Shown: in pieces, positions 46,244-58,684 of the stretch
Numbering within the stretch: the stretch's first letter is position 1
How the letters are laid out: each line of letters starts with the position of its first letter
Source of the DNA: Dictyobacter kobayashii
GTDB taxonomy: Bacteria > Chloroflexota > Ktedonobacteria > Ktedonobacterales > Ktedonobacteraceae
Length of the DNA: 64,000 nt
Direction of reading: 5' to 3'
NCBI RefSeq assembly: GCF_003967555.1
Contig: NZ_BIFS01000001.1
Span: forward strand, 5,952,001-6,016,000
The notes under the pieces: model-generated
Databases searched by the model: none
What the model saw: only the letters and a program-made list of their open reading frames with translations
Told to the model about the DNA's origin: nothing
Translations under genes and position numbers: made by a program

Positions 46244-47605
46244 CTATTTGTACGGGTTACTCCAGCCTTCCAACTTAAATGGGCAATACTGCTGCATCTG
46301 TGGCTGTACGCGGTTATAATACTCCTGCAATGCCGCCTTTGGTGTGGCAGTATTGAAATCCACCTTATCCTGAACTGAGCTCAACTCATCGCTGATCTGA
46401 CCACCGACCGGAAGAGGCGGGCGACTAACCGAGTAGGCAAGGGTCTGGACAAAGAAGGTATGTCCTGGATCGTAGAGTTGCTTCTCATCCAACAAAGCTT
46501 TCCAGGTCGGCAGGTGGCTGGTTTCTTGAGTATAGATACGCTGACCATCGGGTCCGGCCATAAAGCGCAAGAAACGGTAGCCGCCATCAGCATTATTAGC
46601 GCCAGTAGGAATCGTAAGAGCGAAGCCGCCCGACCACGTAAATGGAGTTGTACGATCATCAGGAACTGGCATATATGTCACGCCATAATCCAGTTTCGGC
46701 ACGTATTGCTTAATGCTTGAGAGATCCCAATCGCCATCGATCTTGAAGGCCAGGTGGTTGGTATAGAAAGGGTTCTGTGAAGGAAGGGCATTAGCAGGTT
46801 GATAGGTCGAAGTGAAGGTACTTATCTTCTGATAATCCAGAGCCTGCGACCAATCATGATACATATTAAAAGTATTCAGCATCGCTGGCTCAAAAGGGGT
46901 CAACTGGCAGGTACTATTGTTGAAGAACTGAGCACCATAATCGAGGGCCCAGGTAGTATGGAAGGCCTGACCATACCAGGGGATAAAGCCCACGCGATCA
47001 TAATTGCCATGGGCGTCTTTATGATCGACCTTAAAAGCAAGTTCCTGCAACTTACTCATCTTGATCGGTCCATTCTTCGGATCAAGGATAGCCGGATCGA
47101 TCCCAGCCTCGCGCAAAACCGTTTTGTTATAGTAAAGTACACGGGCATCGGTATCCATAGGAATACCATAGGGATGACCTTGAAAGAGGGTTTCGGCCCA
47201 GGCAAAAGGAAGATACTGCTTAGAAAGATCCTGGCTCTCTTTACTGGTATAAGGATATAGATCCGAGAGAAGGCCAAGAGCAGCCTGTTGTCCGACTGTA
47301 AAACGGTCAATCAAATAAACATCGGGACCAACGCCACCGCGGACAGAAGTGATGAGGGCGGTGGAATCACCTGTCCCTGTACTGGGTTCAGGCACGACAC
47401 GCACATGGAGATCAGGATTTGCCTTATTGAAGGCATCGGCGATATCGCGTTGGGCCTTCATATCGATATCATCGGTGATACCAGTCCAATAGACAACTTC
47501 TTTGGGGCCGCCTGCGTTGCTGCCACAGGCTCCAAGGACCATGGAGAGGAGAAATAAGAGCAGCAAAACACCATGTGGTTTACGTAACCAGTGCCGAATA
47601 CTCAT
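46244..47605 (-). CDS. Sugar-binding lipoprotein of the ABC importer
   Basis: 453 residues. Signal peptide with lipobox LGAC (Cys27), then a type 1 extracellular solute-binding fold (KEVVYWTGITDDIDMKAQRDIADAFNKANP; TSVRGGVGPDVYLIDRFTVG; WSGGFALTIPTGANNADGGY). AAGGAGCCCGAC upstream of the ATG. First gene of the importer operon, behind the dyad at 47703. The ligand is an oligosaccharide or sugar alcohol that cannot be named from the sequence. Inositol is a possibility given the iol operon about 10 kb away, but nothing proves it. Confidence 0.88.
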   Translation of the reverse strand: MSIRHWLRKPHGVLLLLFLLSMVLGACGSNAGGPKEVVYWTGITDDIDMKAQRDIADAFNKANPDLHVRVVPEPSTGTGDSTALITSVRGGVGPDVYLIDRFTVGQQAALGLLSDLYPYTSKESQDLSKQYLPFAWAETLFQGHPYGIPMDTDARVLYYNKTVLREAGIDPAILDPKNGPIKMSKLQELAFKVDHKDAHGNYDRVGFIPWYGQAFHTTWALDYGAQFFNNSTCQLTPFEPAMLNTFNMYHDWSQALDYQKISTFTSTYQPANALPSQNPFYTNHLAFKIDGDWDLSSIKQYVPKLDYGVTYMPVPDDRTTPFTWSGGFALTIPTGANNADGGYRFLRFMAGPDGQRIYTQETSHLPTWKALLDEKQLYDPGHTFFVQTLAYSVSRPPLPVGGQISDELSSVQDKVDFNTATPKAALQEYYNRVQPQMQQYCPFKLEGWSNPYK

Positions 47606-47702
47606 GTCGGGCTCCTTACATTGAGCGCTAAGCCATATAGATCAGCGAAGATCTTATAAGCTTGCGGCGGGTTTAAAACAACACTGTTTTCCAATGTAGT
47701 GC

Positions 47703-47725
47703 TACAACAAACGGTTATTGTTGTA
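47703..47725. promoter_or_regulatory. Operator-like dyad upstream of the sugar importer
   Basis: TACAACAA-N7-TTGTTGTA is a perfect 8-bp inverted repeat about 100 bp upstream of the binding-protein start. Size and spacing suit a LacI or GntR repressor; no such gene is adjacent. Confidence 0.45.
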
Positions 47726-48139
47726 CTGAGCATGAACCTACCCACTGGATCGACGCTTGCTTAAAGAAAAGTATAACATACCGACAGTGTGTTATGTACT
47801 ATTTTGATGTGTACAAAATGTCTTTTTGATTATAAAAATAGTGTGAAATTGATAAGTTAAGATAAATGGTAGAGTTTACAATAGCAACAGTAGATTCATT
47901 ATCCAGGTTCGACAGGCCTGGTGGGCGGGGTGTCAAAAAACGGCGGAACAGGTAGACACCCTCTACCGAAAGAAACGAGAGATCATCAAAAGCTGCCACG
48001 ACAATGCGGCTCCTCTCTTTAGTTTCTTAGCACGAGATCAGTAACGTGCTTTGTGTGACAAGGAATCAAAGAACAATATCCAGGGTCTTCTTCCCCTGTT
48101 CTCTCCTTGATATCTTCCAATGTTGCAAAGTATGCTATT

Positions 48140-48153
48140 ACCAAACATTTGGT
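48140..48153. promoter_or_regulatory. TetR operator candidate
   Basis: ACCAAACATTTGGT, a perfect 14-bp palindrome 12 bp upstream of the tetR start codon, where it would overlap the promoter or ribosome site. TetR family members usually repress their own gene this way. Confidence 0.55.
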
Positions 48154-48165
48154 AGGTTTTCTTTT

Positions 48166-48557
48166 ATGCAAGATAAAGAATCTCGTTCAGTGGCGCGTGA
48201 GCGCGTCCTCGATGCTGCTGAACTCCTTTTTGCCCGTCAGGGGTATGCCTCAGTCACGTTGCGTGCTATCGCCGCGCAGGTGGGTATTCATCATACCTCG
48301 CTCTATCATCACGTTCCCGGGGCAAAGAGGAGTTGTTTATGGAAGTGATGGAGCGTAACTGCAAGCGGCATCATGAAGGATTGTTACATGCCATTTCTCA
48401 GGCCCATCAGGAGATACAGGCACAGCTCTACGCGGCTTCTGATTGGTGGCTTTCGCAGCCCCCGATGGATATCGTGCGGCTGAACTATTCGGATATGCCA
48501 GAGATCGAGCCTGCTCACGCGACACGCTTGAATGATATGATTCTTTATGGTGGCTAA
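48166..48557 (+). pseudogene. TetR-family regulator (frameshifted, C-terminally short)
   Basis: The first frame carries the TetR HTH (ARERVLDAAELLFARQGYAS, then IAAQVGIHHTSLYHHVPG). It breaks near 48317-48322 in a G run; restoring one G gives HVPGGKEELFMEVMERNCKR and continues to a stop at 48555. The joined protein would be about 130 residues, against about 190 in the family, so the ligand domain is also cut short. Hence more than a single base may be lost. A small open frame at 48547-48696 with one hydrophobic segment follows but is weakly supported. The rest of the gap to 48912 holds nothing else. Confidence 0.65.
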
Positions 48558-48912
48558 CATTGTACGTACACCAAACTCCTCGGTTGCCACAGTTGCTGGC
48601 GCACTTGCCGTTATCGCGTTGCTGGCGATGATCTATGCCTGGTGCACGACGGGTTCATGGCGCACTCTGTTCAGGCCGCGAACAAAGCATGGATGATGGC
48701 TGCCCCTGGATGGAGACTTGTGTAAGTACCACCTTGATATCGATTCGAAGCGGTACTTTTCCCTTAAGTATTAACCGACCGAAAATTTGAAGAGGCGATG
48801 GACTGCCAAAGCATCTTCGCCTCGAGTACGTGCTTTCAATTGCTTTTCCCAGGTGCTAGATATGAAAGCGACCCTGCCTTACATCTTCCCTTTTTTTTAG
48901 CTTAGAGATTGG

Positions 48913-50105
<1,193 letters not shown>

Positions 50106-50137
50106 CTACTTTTTAGCTTTTAAAACGAGGTTATGTA

Positions 50138-50887
50138 ATGTCACCAGAGATACGAACCTTGCCAATTCGGGCGATTGATTGCTTGAAGTTCTGTTACAAA
50201 TTGCGCGAACACGGCGAGGCCATTACCACATCGACCATGAAAGAGCGCCTATCGCCGTTAGAACCAACGGGTCAATTGAGTGACGCGACCGTTACCCAGC
50301 TCTTCAAGTGGTTAGGTGAGCGAGACTATGTACGATACACTCCTTATCGTGGGGTTGAGCTTACCGAGGTAGGAGCCATCATGGCGGCATCCCTGGTGCG
50401 CCGGCACCGTCTACTTGAACTCTTTTTAATTCAGATCATGGGTTTCCCTCTGGAAGAAGTAGATGCAGAAGCCGAGCAAGTCGAGCACGCTATCTCAGAC
50501 GCCTTCGTAGATAGAATGGATGAATTACTCGGGCATCCCACCGAAGATCCCCATGGAGATCCCATCCCCAACAAAGTAGGAGGGGTGATCACGCCAGTCA
50601 GCCAACCCCTCTCAACGGCCCAGGTGGGGCAGCAGGTCATTGTACAGCGAGTAAGCGATGAAAATCCCGATCTCCTACGTTACCTGTCTTCCTTAGGACT
50701 AATCCCCGGTGCCAAACTGGATATCCTCGCCGTAGCACCATATGGAGGTGTATATACAGTGCGCATCGGCTCCCAGACCCATGCAATAGGCGAGGCGGTC
50801 ACCGAGTCTGTTCTTGTACGGCCAGTGACCCCAGAACTGAAAGACAAGCCGCAAGCCACGCCACCAATAGAAGAGCCAGCGCCATAA
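50138..50887 (+). CDS. DtxR/MntR-family metal-dependent regulator
   Basis: 249 residues. An N-terminal winged helix (about 20-75, ending [20 protein letters not shown]) is followed by the metal-binding/dimerisation helix region [49 protein letters not shown]. The C-terminal SH3-like FeoA domain (about 165-230) contains [17 protein letters not shown]. Such proteins repress metal uptake genes when Mn or Fe is bound. No transporter target is adjacent, though a CorA gene lies 1 kb away. The His and Glu ligands of the primary site are visible in the RRHRLLE and EAEQVEH motifs. Confidence 0.85.
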   Translation: MSPEIRTLPIRAIDCLKFCYKLREHGEAITTSTMKERLSPLEPTGQLSDATVTQLFKWLGERDYVRYTPYRGVELTEVGAIMAASLVRRHRLLELFLIQIMGFPLEEVDAEAEQVEHAISDAFVDRMDELLGHPTEDPHGDPIPNKVGGVITPVSQPLSTAQVGQQVIVQRVSDENPDLLRYLSSLGLIPGAKLDILAVAPYGGVYTVRIGSQTHAIGEAVTESVLVRPVTPELKDKPQATPPIEEPAP

Positions 50888-50906
50888 TTATTCTCTTATG
50901 TGTGTA

Positions 50907-50954
50907 TAAGTTAGAGGATCATCGAAGCGACCGCTTCGATGATCCTCTAACTTA
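50907..50954. terminator. 23-bp perfect hairpin between convergent genes
   Basis: TAAGTTAGAGGATCATCGAA GCG pairs completely with the following half, leaving a 2-nt loop. It lies 20 bp after the DtxR stop and reaches into the stop codon of the opposing membrane-protein gene (50952). There is no T tract on either side. It probably works as a shared transcript end. Confidence 0.6.
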
Positions 50955-51547
50955 CTGCTGAAGGCGAAATGTGCCATGGGTATTCTCGAATAGGACCGTG
51001 TTCTGGCCGATCCGTAGCAGCATATCGGGATAGTGGGTATGGTGCGGGTCGACGAATTGGAGCGTAATAGGTATCAAATCCACCTGTGAGCCACTAAGGC
51101 GGGGCCGATAAAGATGCGTGCACGGGCCGCATCATTGCCAGGAAGCTCAATCACCTCAATTTGCCCCTTTATATTGAGGGCCACAAAATGGCTAGGCTGG
51201 CCCGTCTGCTCATGTCCCACATAAGCATCTGTCTGAAACGTACGAGGTCGACCATAGTGCCAATCATCGCTCGTAGTAGCGATCCAACCCCCCATCCACT
51301 GTGCCAGCAAGATTAGCAGCAGCGCAAAACTCATCCCAATGCCAACCAGTGTAGCCAAGGAGGCGGAAGGAAACTGTGAAGCCATGCGCAGCAGAAGTCG
51401 AGCGCCCGGCAAAGAAGCCAGTTGAGATTTTTTATGGTTCTGAAGTTGGCGAGAAGCGCGAACCCAGGCCGGAATCTCTGACTCAGGATAAGAATAAATC
51501 GGGCGATGGCGAAGGACGCTGCGAGGAAGTCCCATGGTTGAAGACAT
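50952..51547 (-). pseudogene. Uncharacterised single-span membrane protein (frameshifted)
   Basis: AAGGAG precedes the ATG at 51547. About 75 basic, polar residues lead to one hydrophobic segment (LATLVGIGMSFALLLILLAQ) and then a beta-rich outer part (QTDAYVGHEQTGQPSHFVAL, IKGQIEVIELPGNDAARA). The first frame ends at 51074 with an unlikely tail. Restoring one C near 51124-51128 lets the protein continue (LSGSQVDLIPITLQFVDPHH to NTHGTFRLQQ) to the TAA at 50952. The total would be about 198 residues. Family unknown. Confidence 0.6.
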
Positions 51548-51820
51548 ACACCGTGCTCCTTATGCATAGAAAAGAATGAGAGCAATGAATTTGTAAGGCT
51601 GACGAAGAACAACTTCTAAAGAAAGTGTAGCCGAATGACCCATCCTTTGCCTAGCGAGTTATCCACCAACTGAGCATGAAGGATGTGGATGACTTGTGGA
51701 GAACCATCAAACGATGTGGATAAAATGGGAATGAGTAGAGGGAAGCCAAATGCTGAACCAGCATAGTATGGCCAGCCAGTGGAGCGCCGGGTGGTTAAAG
51801 CGAAGAGAGGAAGGATGGCA

Positions 51821-53004
51821 TCAAAGCCATCCTTTATGGCGAAAGCGCCATAACACCGTTCCACTGACGCAGACCACACTCAAGACCATTACCGCAAAGC
51901 CGATACGATGGGTAAGGAGCGGGATATCCTGAATAGTGTAGGTACTAAAAAAAGTGAAAATCAGGGTACATGGTAGCAGGATGGTAGAGACCATGGTCAA
52001 GATCTTCATGACATTATTTGTATGGTGTGACACATGGGACACATAAATATCGAAGATACCATTCACTGATTCCTTGGCGGCCCTGGACGTATCGATCAAG
52101 CGTGAAAGCCGGGCATCCAGATCCCGATAATAAAGCATAATCTCCTGCTCAGGAATATAGTGGAAATCAGGGCGCAAAAAGACAGCAAAGATGGCGCGAT
52201 GTTGATCTGCCAACTGACTTAACGCGAAGGCATAGCGCTTAAAGTGCAGCAACTCTGTCAGAAAGTCATCAGAAGTATCGAGAAGGGCGCGCTCCTCCAT
52301 CTGCTCGATCTGTACCTGCATTTGAGCATTGACATCTTCATAGTAAGTCAATAGCTCATCTAACACAATATACAAAAAGAAGGCCGAATCGATCTGAGTA
52401 TTCTCTGTATGTAATGCGCTGCGGGTAAGAATACGTTCTGTAAATGGCAGAGGGATCTGGTGGGCGGAAAGAAAAAATTTCTCGCCAACAAACAAATTGA
52501 CCTGATGTGCCTGTACCCGGTAAGGCCTACTTTCTAGAACCGGCAAGGTTGCAGTCACAAAGAAATGGTCTCCAAAAACATCCAGGCGAGGATTGCGCCA
52601 GGGGAAAGAGCAGCCTGGGTTGCTATTGAATGAATGCGTAGTGCCTGGGCCAATGTTTGGAGATCTTCTGCCACATAATTTGAGAGATCGATCCAGGTAT
52701 AATTGTCGGTTCCCGCTAGAGTTTCAGCTAGATCTGAAACCTCTATATTACGTGGTGGGATAGCAGCCTGAAAAGTATAACCTATAAATGTTGTTGGTTG
52801 TAGCGTAGAGTTCTCGTGCATAGGTGCCTGTTCAAAGTGAATAACATCCTGGATAAGGGATGTAGTTGTCGATGGAAGTGTTTGCCTGGAACCACCAGCG
52901 AGAGTAGTCGCGGACCCAGGTCTTCTATATTTCACGGACAGGCGAGACAGCCTTGTGAGAAGCTTCTTACGCTGGTCCTTCACGGTTAATTTTTCTGTTG
53001 GCAT
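51821..53004 (-). pseudogene. CorA-like divalent-metal channel (frameshifted, no GMN)
   Basis: About 394 residues from the ATG at 53004. The N-terminal cytoplasmic part (YTWIDLSNYVAEDLQTLAQA) is in one frame, which breaks near 52598-52603. With one base restored the text runs SPWRNPRLDVFGDHFFVTAT, the usual CorA core, then the long stalk helices (IVLDELLTYYEDVNAQMQVQ) and two C-terminal transmembrane helices. Where CorA proteins have GMN at the pore mouth, this one reads FFSTYTIQDIPLL, so it belongs to GMN-less relatives with doubtful Mg transport. Upstream and divergent is the STAND gene. Confidence 0.75.
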
Positions 53005-53149
53005 AATAGATATGCTATTCTTTCTTTTTATCTGTGGTAGAGAGAAAAACAAGAAGTCCTTTATGATACGTTCTAGAAGAGAATTTATCTACAAATGTAT
53101 CGGCCAAAAATAGTTTAATGCCCATCACTTTTTCTCGTTTTGCATGCTA

Positions 53150-53179
53150 TTGCATAATGATTGTTATCTATGCTACAAT
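53150..53179 (+). promoter_or_regulatory. Possible sigma-70 promoter for the STAND gene
   Basis: TTGCAT and TACAAT are 18 bp apart, 100 bp upstream of the STAND start. The surrounding DNA is AT-rich. Evidence is limited to this match. Confidence 0.3.
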
Positions 53180-53278
53180 TTGCGTGGTAATTGGCATTTA
53201 TAAAGTAAACAAGAATTTCTTTCAGCAGCAACCAGTACCATAGTTTGACATATACAGCGTGGAGGAAATACATTAGCG

Positions 53279-56200
53279 ATGGAAAACTATCAAAGAACGA
53301 GCAATAGTTATCTGAACACAGTTATAAATACCTTCACGCAAGGGCTGCGCGCGTTGCCGACGGATGTGGTAACGAGGGTAAAAAACTTCCTGATAGAATA
53401 TTTAGGGAAGCCAGAACAGCCAGTTCCATTTGGTGGGCGCGAGCGCGATCTCAGGCACCTGGATGAGTGGCTTGAAGATCCACAGGCCCCGCCCTACCTA
53501 CTGCTGGCGGCCCAGCAGGCCGTGGAAAATCCGCATTACTTTTGCACTGGTGCCAACAATTATTCAAGCGACGTGAGCTAGCGATTGTCTATTTTCCGGT
53601 AAGTATTCGGTTTCGAACCAACCTGGCTGGCATAACTTTTCCCGCCCTGGCGGCGTTACTAGCCTCACTGCATGGTGAGCAGATTCCTAAAGACCCAAAT
53701 CTCGCCGAAGAATTCTGGCGTACGCTTCTCAGTGATTATTTGATGCGTCCCTTACCGGATGGGCGCAGGCTCCTACTAGTTTTAGACGGGATAGATGAAG
53801 CCGCTGACTGGACGGCAGGTTCACCACTCTTTCCGCGCACCCCCCCAACTGGTTTACGTATTGTGCTCTCAGCGCGTTCGCTGGCCAACGATCAGGGTGC
53901 TGACTCCTGGCTGCAGCGACTGGGATGGGAGCAGCCAGGGCAGGCCAGTACGTTGGAGCTTCTACCGTTGGATCGGTCGGGTATATCCAATGTTCTCCAC
54001 CAAATAGGTTTTCCCCTGGACCTTTTAAGTGCGCGTTTTGACATAATTTCCGAACTGTACCGTCTAAGTGAAGGCGATCCACTATTGATTCGTCTCTATG
54101 TAGACGATTTATGGAAGCGCGGAGAGGCCGTAGTTCAATTTACCCAGAAAGATCTCCGAGCTATCCACCCAGGTCTGGAAGGATATTTCGAGCGGTGGTG
54201 GAAGGATCAACGCCAATTGTGGAAGTATGAGTCGCCCCAACGAGAGGGGGCCATCCAGTTGGTGTTGAACATATTAGCCTGCGCACTGGGACCACTAAGC
54301 AAGAAAGACATCATGAGCCTGTTGCCAGGCGACATGCAGTTTCAGGAAGACGAATTAGAGCAATACCTGGTTCCCCTTGCTCGTTTTGTCACGGGTGACG
54401 GTATCCATCAAGGCTATGTCTTCAGCCATCCACGGCTTGGGAACTACTTCTATGAAGAACGGCTCAACGAAACTGAGCGTGAGGAAATTGAGCAACGTTT
54501 TCTAAAATGGGGAGCACAAACGTTAACGGCCCTCAATGAAGCGAGCTTGCAGCCGGAGCAAGCCTCTGTCTATATTGTGCAATATTATGGTGCTCATCTA
54601 GAGCGAGCCCAGGCCAGCACAGACACGCTCCTCACATTAGTAAGCAATGGCTGGCGACGTGCCTGGGAAAAGCTAGACCGTGCCCAGGCAGGTTTTCTGG
54701 GTGACGTAGAGCGAGCATGGCAAGCCATTGAGCAGTTAGATCGAGAGATGATTAATGGGGGAGAGTTGGCCTCCTATCAAGGAGAAGAGATTCTTTGTCT
54801 CCTGTGCCAGGTAAGCGTCAACAGCATGACAAATAGTATATCGTCTCGATTAATGCTAGAAGCAGTGAAAACAGGCATCTGGACGCCTGCCCAGGGACTG
54901 GCATGTATCCGGCTGATTTCCGATCTAACCGCGCGAGCACTAGAACTGGTGGCTCTGGCTCCTTATGTGCAAGAGCCTGTAAAGACAGAAATCCTGCATG
55001 AAGCCCTGGATACTATTTCGACGCTCAGAGACGAATACACACGCTTTGATGCCATCATTGCAATGGCGCCAGGATTATCTGAAGAATTGCTGCGGCACAT
55101 TCTAGAAACTATTCCAGCAATCGAGGACGAAGCCGACCGTGCCGGAATCCTGGTTGAACTAGCACCCAGTCTAGCCCCTTATCCTCTGCTTTTGGAAAAA
55201 GTCATAGTATTAGTGCAAGAGATTGAAGAGGAAGAATATCGAGCGCTGGCCTACGAAGGGCTTGCTGCATATAGTAGTACGGAACAGCGACTGCATATCC
55301 TGGAACTAGCGTGCCAGATTGAGGAAGAACGGTACCGGATACCAGTGCTCATCGCGTTGATCCCATACGTACCCGAAAGCAGTTTACAAGAGATTTTCCA
55401 GCAGTCGGAGCATGTTCTAGATGGTCTCTCACGAATGCGGCTACTGACTGAACTGGTGGTGCATCTTCCTGAAAGATGGAAAGCAGAGGCGCTGCAAGCA
55501 AGCTGGAGATTAGAGCAAGATATTGAAGATCGCGACTACCGCATTGAGGCACTCATCAAACTGGCGCCTTACTTATCGAGAGACCAATATAGCCAGGCCT
55601 TACATGAGATGAAATTTCTCTGGGATGACAGAGTCAAGGCTCGGGCGTTGATGGCAATAGCTCCATATGTGCCTGAAGAGTCCTTACTTGAGCTTCTACA
55701 GATTGTGTTAGCCATGAAAAGCGACGAAGAGTGCAATGCTGTCTTGCTACTACTGCTGTCCCGCTTGACAATAGAGCACCTGGAGCCAGTATTAGAGCAT
55801 GCACAAAGCATCTGGGATGAAGGTTGCCGTGCTAATCTGCTGGCTGCGTTAGGTCCTTATCTTCCTGAAAAGCTGTTTCCAAGATTACTAGAGCTCCTGC
55901 TAACGATCCATGACCCTGGCTATCGCGTCTGGTTGCTAGCCGAACTAGAAGATCTTCTCCAAGGGAAATCACTGGATAAGCAATATAGCCTTACAGTAGT
56001 CTTTCAGGCAATGGCAGGAAGAGAAGAACGCTTACAAACCCTCCTGGCCATCGCGCCCCGCTTATCTGACCGTGCCATAGAGCGGCTATTCAGCTTCATG
56101 TTACCAGAAATCTTTGATTTTGCCTGGAAGGTCCACACGGAAGAGATGCGTGCTCATATCCTTACTAAATTAGGGATGCGGTTGCCCAATGAACGGTTAG

Positions 56201-58272
56201 CAAGAGCTTTGGACATGGTCCAGAGTTTCCAAAACGAGGCTTATCGAGTACAAGTTTTGATCGAGCTTGCCCCGCGCCTCTATGGCGACCTGCTCTCCAA
56301 AGCACTGGATATCGTGAGAGGGATGAAAGAGCGAGACAAACGCGCCCAGGTCCTGGAAGTGTTGGTGTCTTCTCTCCCCAAAGAACGGAGAGGAGAGCGA
56401 GTGTACGAGCTCCTCCACGTGCTCCAACTTATCAAAGATGAGGCTGAGCGTACTCACATCATCTGTGTCTGCCTGTCCTTGACGACAACAACGCTACCAA
56501 TGGAGCAGGAACAATTACTAGTGGGAATTGTTCCGACACTGTCTGAGAAGGAGAGCCAGGCAGAGATGCTGCGAGCTCTGGCTCCTCATCTGCGACCCGC
56601 ATCATTTCCGCCTGTCTTCACCATCGTTGAGAGCTTAGACGATGGTGAAGAACAAACGCGGGTATTAGAAGCGCTAGCGCCGTACGTGTCAGAAGAAGTG
56701 TTCATACCCTTTTTTCGCCTGGTCCTCACCTTTCAGCAATCGCGATGGCGTAGCTCAATCCTGGCAAAAACTGTCCCGCACCTTTCAGAGAGCATAATCA
56801 ACAAGCTGATGGAGATGGCATTGCTCATGCCGAATGAAGAGTTGAGAGAAGAGATCATTGAAGCGCTGGCATCATACATGCCGGAAGTATATGTGCTGCA
56901 AGTACTGGAAATCGCCCTGGCTTTTACCAATAGAGGAAGGCAACTTACTATCCTAAAAGCCCTGGCTCCCCGCATACCAGGGAATTATTTTCCTTCGTTA
57001 TGGGACACTATTGAGGGGCAATGGTGGCTCTTACAAGCTCTGGCCCCACATCTCTCTGAAGCACTCTTTATGCAGACATGGAAAGCAGCCCTGTCCATTC
57101 GAAAGATACAACAACGCTCGCAGACGCTCTATATCCTGGCTCCCTATATGCCCACACAACATCTAGAGCAAGTATGGGAGGTATTGCCAACGCTGGTAGC
57201 TGAACGTCCCTATTGGACCATATTAGAAAGGCTCGCGCCACGCGTACCGGATGAACTCATTGGTCAATTTTTCCCGCTTGTACAAACGATCACCAACGAA
57301 GAGATACGTATCCAGATCATGACGACGCTGATACCGCGTCTGCCGCAAGAGCTTTGGCCCCAGATCTGGGAATCGTTATACGAATTGAAATCCGAGCATT
57401 CAATGATGAAACTCCTCATTGCGACGTTCCCATATCTTTCAGCCGACTATCTAACTGCAGCCTGGGACATACTGCAGGCAATAGAAAACAGTGAGCGCTG
57501 GGTACTGGCCATCAAAGAGTTTCTGCCATACAGCAAACCAGAGCATATTACTCACATAGCGGAAAGAGTGCTGGTTTTCCCTTATGGGAAATTGCAAGCG
57601 GATATGTTGGAGATCCTGGCTCCCTATCTAAAAGAAAGACAGGCTATTGAAATTGTAAGAGACTTGCTCGTGAGGCAAAAGGGAGACTCCTCCTGGTTGG
57701 AGAAAGGAGGGATAGTAACCTGGAACAGAAGATGGCGAGCAACGTTGCTGGCTATCCTGATCGGGTACCTACCGCATGAGCATGCATTAATAGCAGTGCC
57801 CGTGATTTTAGAGATAGTACAGGGTCTGAAAGCGGAAGAAGATCGGGCGGCGATATTGACGAAACTGGCTATAGCTCTGCCGGAAGATTATTTGGAGGAG
57901 ACCCTGGATGTGCTCTGGTCAATGGAGAGCCAGTATTATCAGGGAAGCGTTCTGAAAGAACTGCAGCGTTCCACCTCTGCCAGTGGTAGGGCAAAAATAT
58001 TGGAGAAGGCCCTGATACACATGCAAAAGAAAGAAGATCCCTATATCGCGGCCCAGGTTTTGGGGGAAGTAAAGAGCGAACCAATGGACGGTGAGCGAGA
58101 GCGGATATATCTGTTGTTAAACTACACCTTACATTTACTGGCGAGGCGGACACGTCGGGAGGCGTTATTTATCCTGACCGCGCTGATGCCAGCCCTTTCA
58201 ATGGTGGGTAATGAACGTGTTCTACTGGAGGTAAGCAGCGCTATGTTAGAGATTGGTTCCTGGTGGCCTTAG
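53279..58272 (+). pseudogene. STAND (NACHT-like) NTPase with long helical-repeat tail (frameshifted)
   Basis: One gene of about 1,665 codons in two frames. From the ATG at 53279 (GGAGGAAAT upstream) a short N-terminal region leads to PFGGRERDLRHLDEWLEDP. The frame breaks at about 53513, and with one C restored continues PAGRGKSALLLHWCQQLFKR, a Walker A P-loop, running to 58272. Walker B is LLLVLDGIDEAADW; a sensor Arg (LRIVLSARS) and a winged-helix region follow (to about 54550). The remaining 1,200 residues are degenerate 33-36-residue helical repeats built on LAPYLPEE...AL.I...I.DE..R. STAND proteins are nucleotide switches in signalling, cell death and phage defence. No enzymatic effector is seen at the N-terminus. 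Confidence 0.75.
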
Positions 58273-58500
58273 TCCAACGGCTGTATCTCAAACACAAGTT
58301 AGATGTTGTTTCCGGGCGTTGGTTTTTTGCTATTTTCTTCCTCTCCTTGCCATTATTTTACTAGTGGTCAATTGACCAAAACATAGGTTAATTTCAAAGT
58401 GAAATATGAGCATCCCAGCAGAAAATGTGAGTACTTATGTTTCATGAATTTGAGAAATCGCTCCTGCTTTAGCAAAAGCTCAAACAAAGCGAGAAATAGG
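58273..58500. other. Intergenic between the STAND gene and the transposon end
   Basis: AT-rich. Around 58455-58495, CGCTCCTGCTTTAGCAAAAG and AAAGCGAG resemble the transposon end sites in inverted orientation, so the true outer boundary may lie further left than 58501. Confidence 0.4.
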
Positions 58501-58570
58501 TAGTAAATGACCCGAAGAGTGAGCACCTTTTGCCCAAATGAGCAAGCAGTTGCCCCGAAGGGGTGAGCAG
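58501..58570. repeat. Transposon left end
   Basis: TAGTAAATGACCCGAA followed by GTGAGCA (about 58519), ATGAGCA (about 58538) and GTGAGCA (about 58562), with TTTTGCCC and GTTGCCCC between them. This repeated-site pattern is typical of Tn7-family ends. Confidence 0.7.
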
Positions 58571-58684
58571 GAGTAATTTGATATCAAGAAAAGGCGCTTT
58601 CTATCTGCATTTGGTCATCGCCATTTTGTAAATAAGGGGTACATTCGAACAGAAAAAGGCTCTACTCGTTCACTACTGCCCAGA

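Larger units (their letters stand above)
47606..48165. other. Divergent promoter region
   Basis: 560 bp between the divergently transcribed importer operon and the tetR gene. It contains the two operator-like palindromes listed separately and AT-rich stretches suited to promoters (about 47795-47870). No gene or repeat was recognised. Confidence 0.5.

Noticed and set aside
48547-48696. 49-codon open frame with one hydrophobic segment (starts MVANIVRTPNSS)
   Set aside because: It overlaps the tetR remnant and has no clear ribosome site; it could be a small membrane protein but the evidence is too weak.
53279-58272. Programmed ribosomal frameshift in the STAND gene
   Set aside because: No slippery heptamer or downstream stimulatory structure is evident near 53513, and other unrelated genes in the window show the same kind of break.
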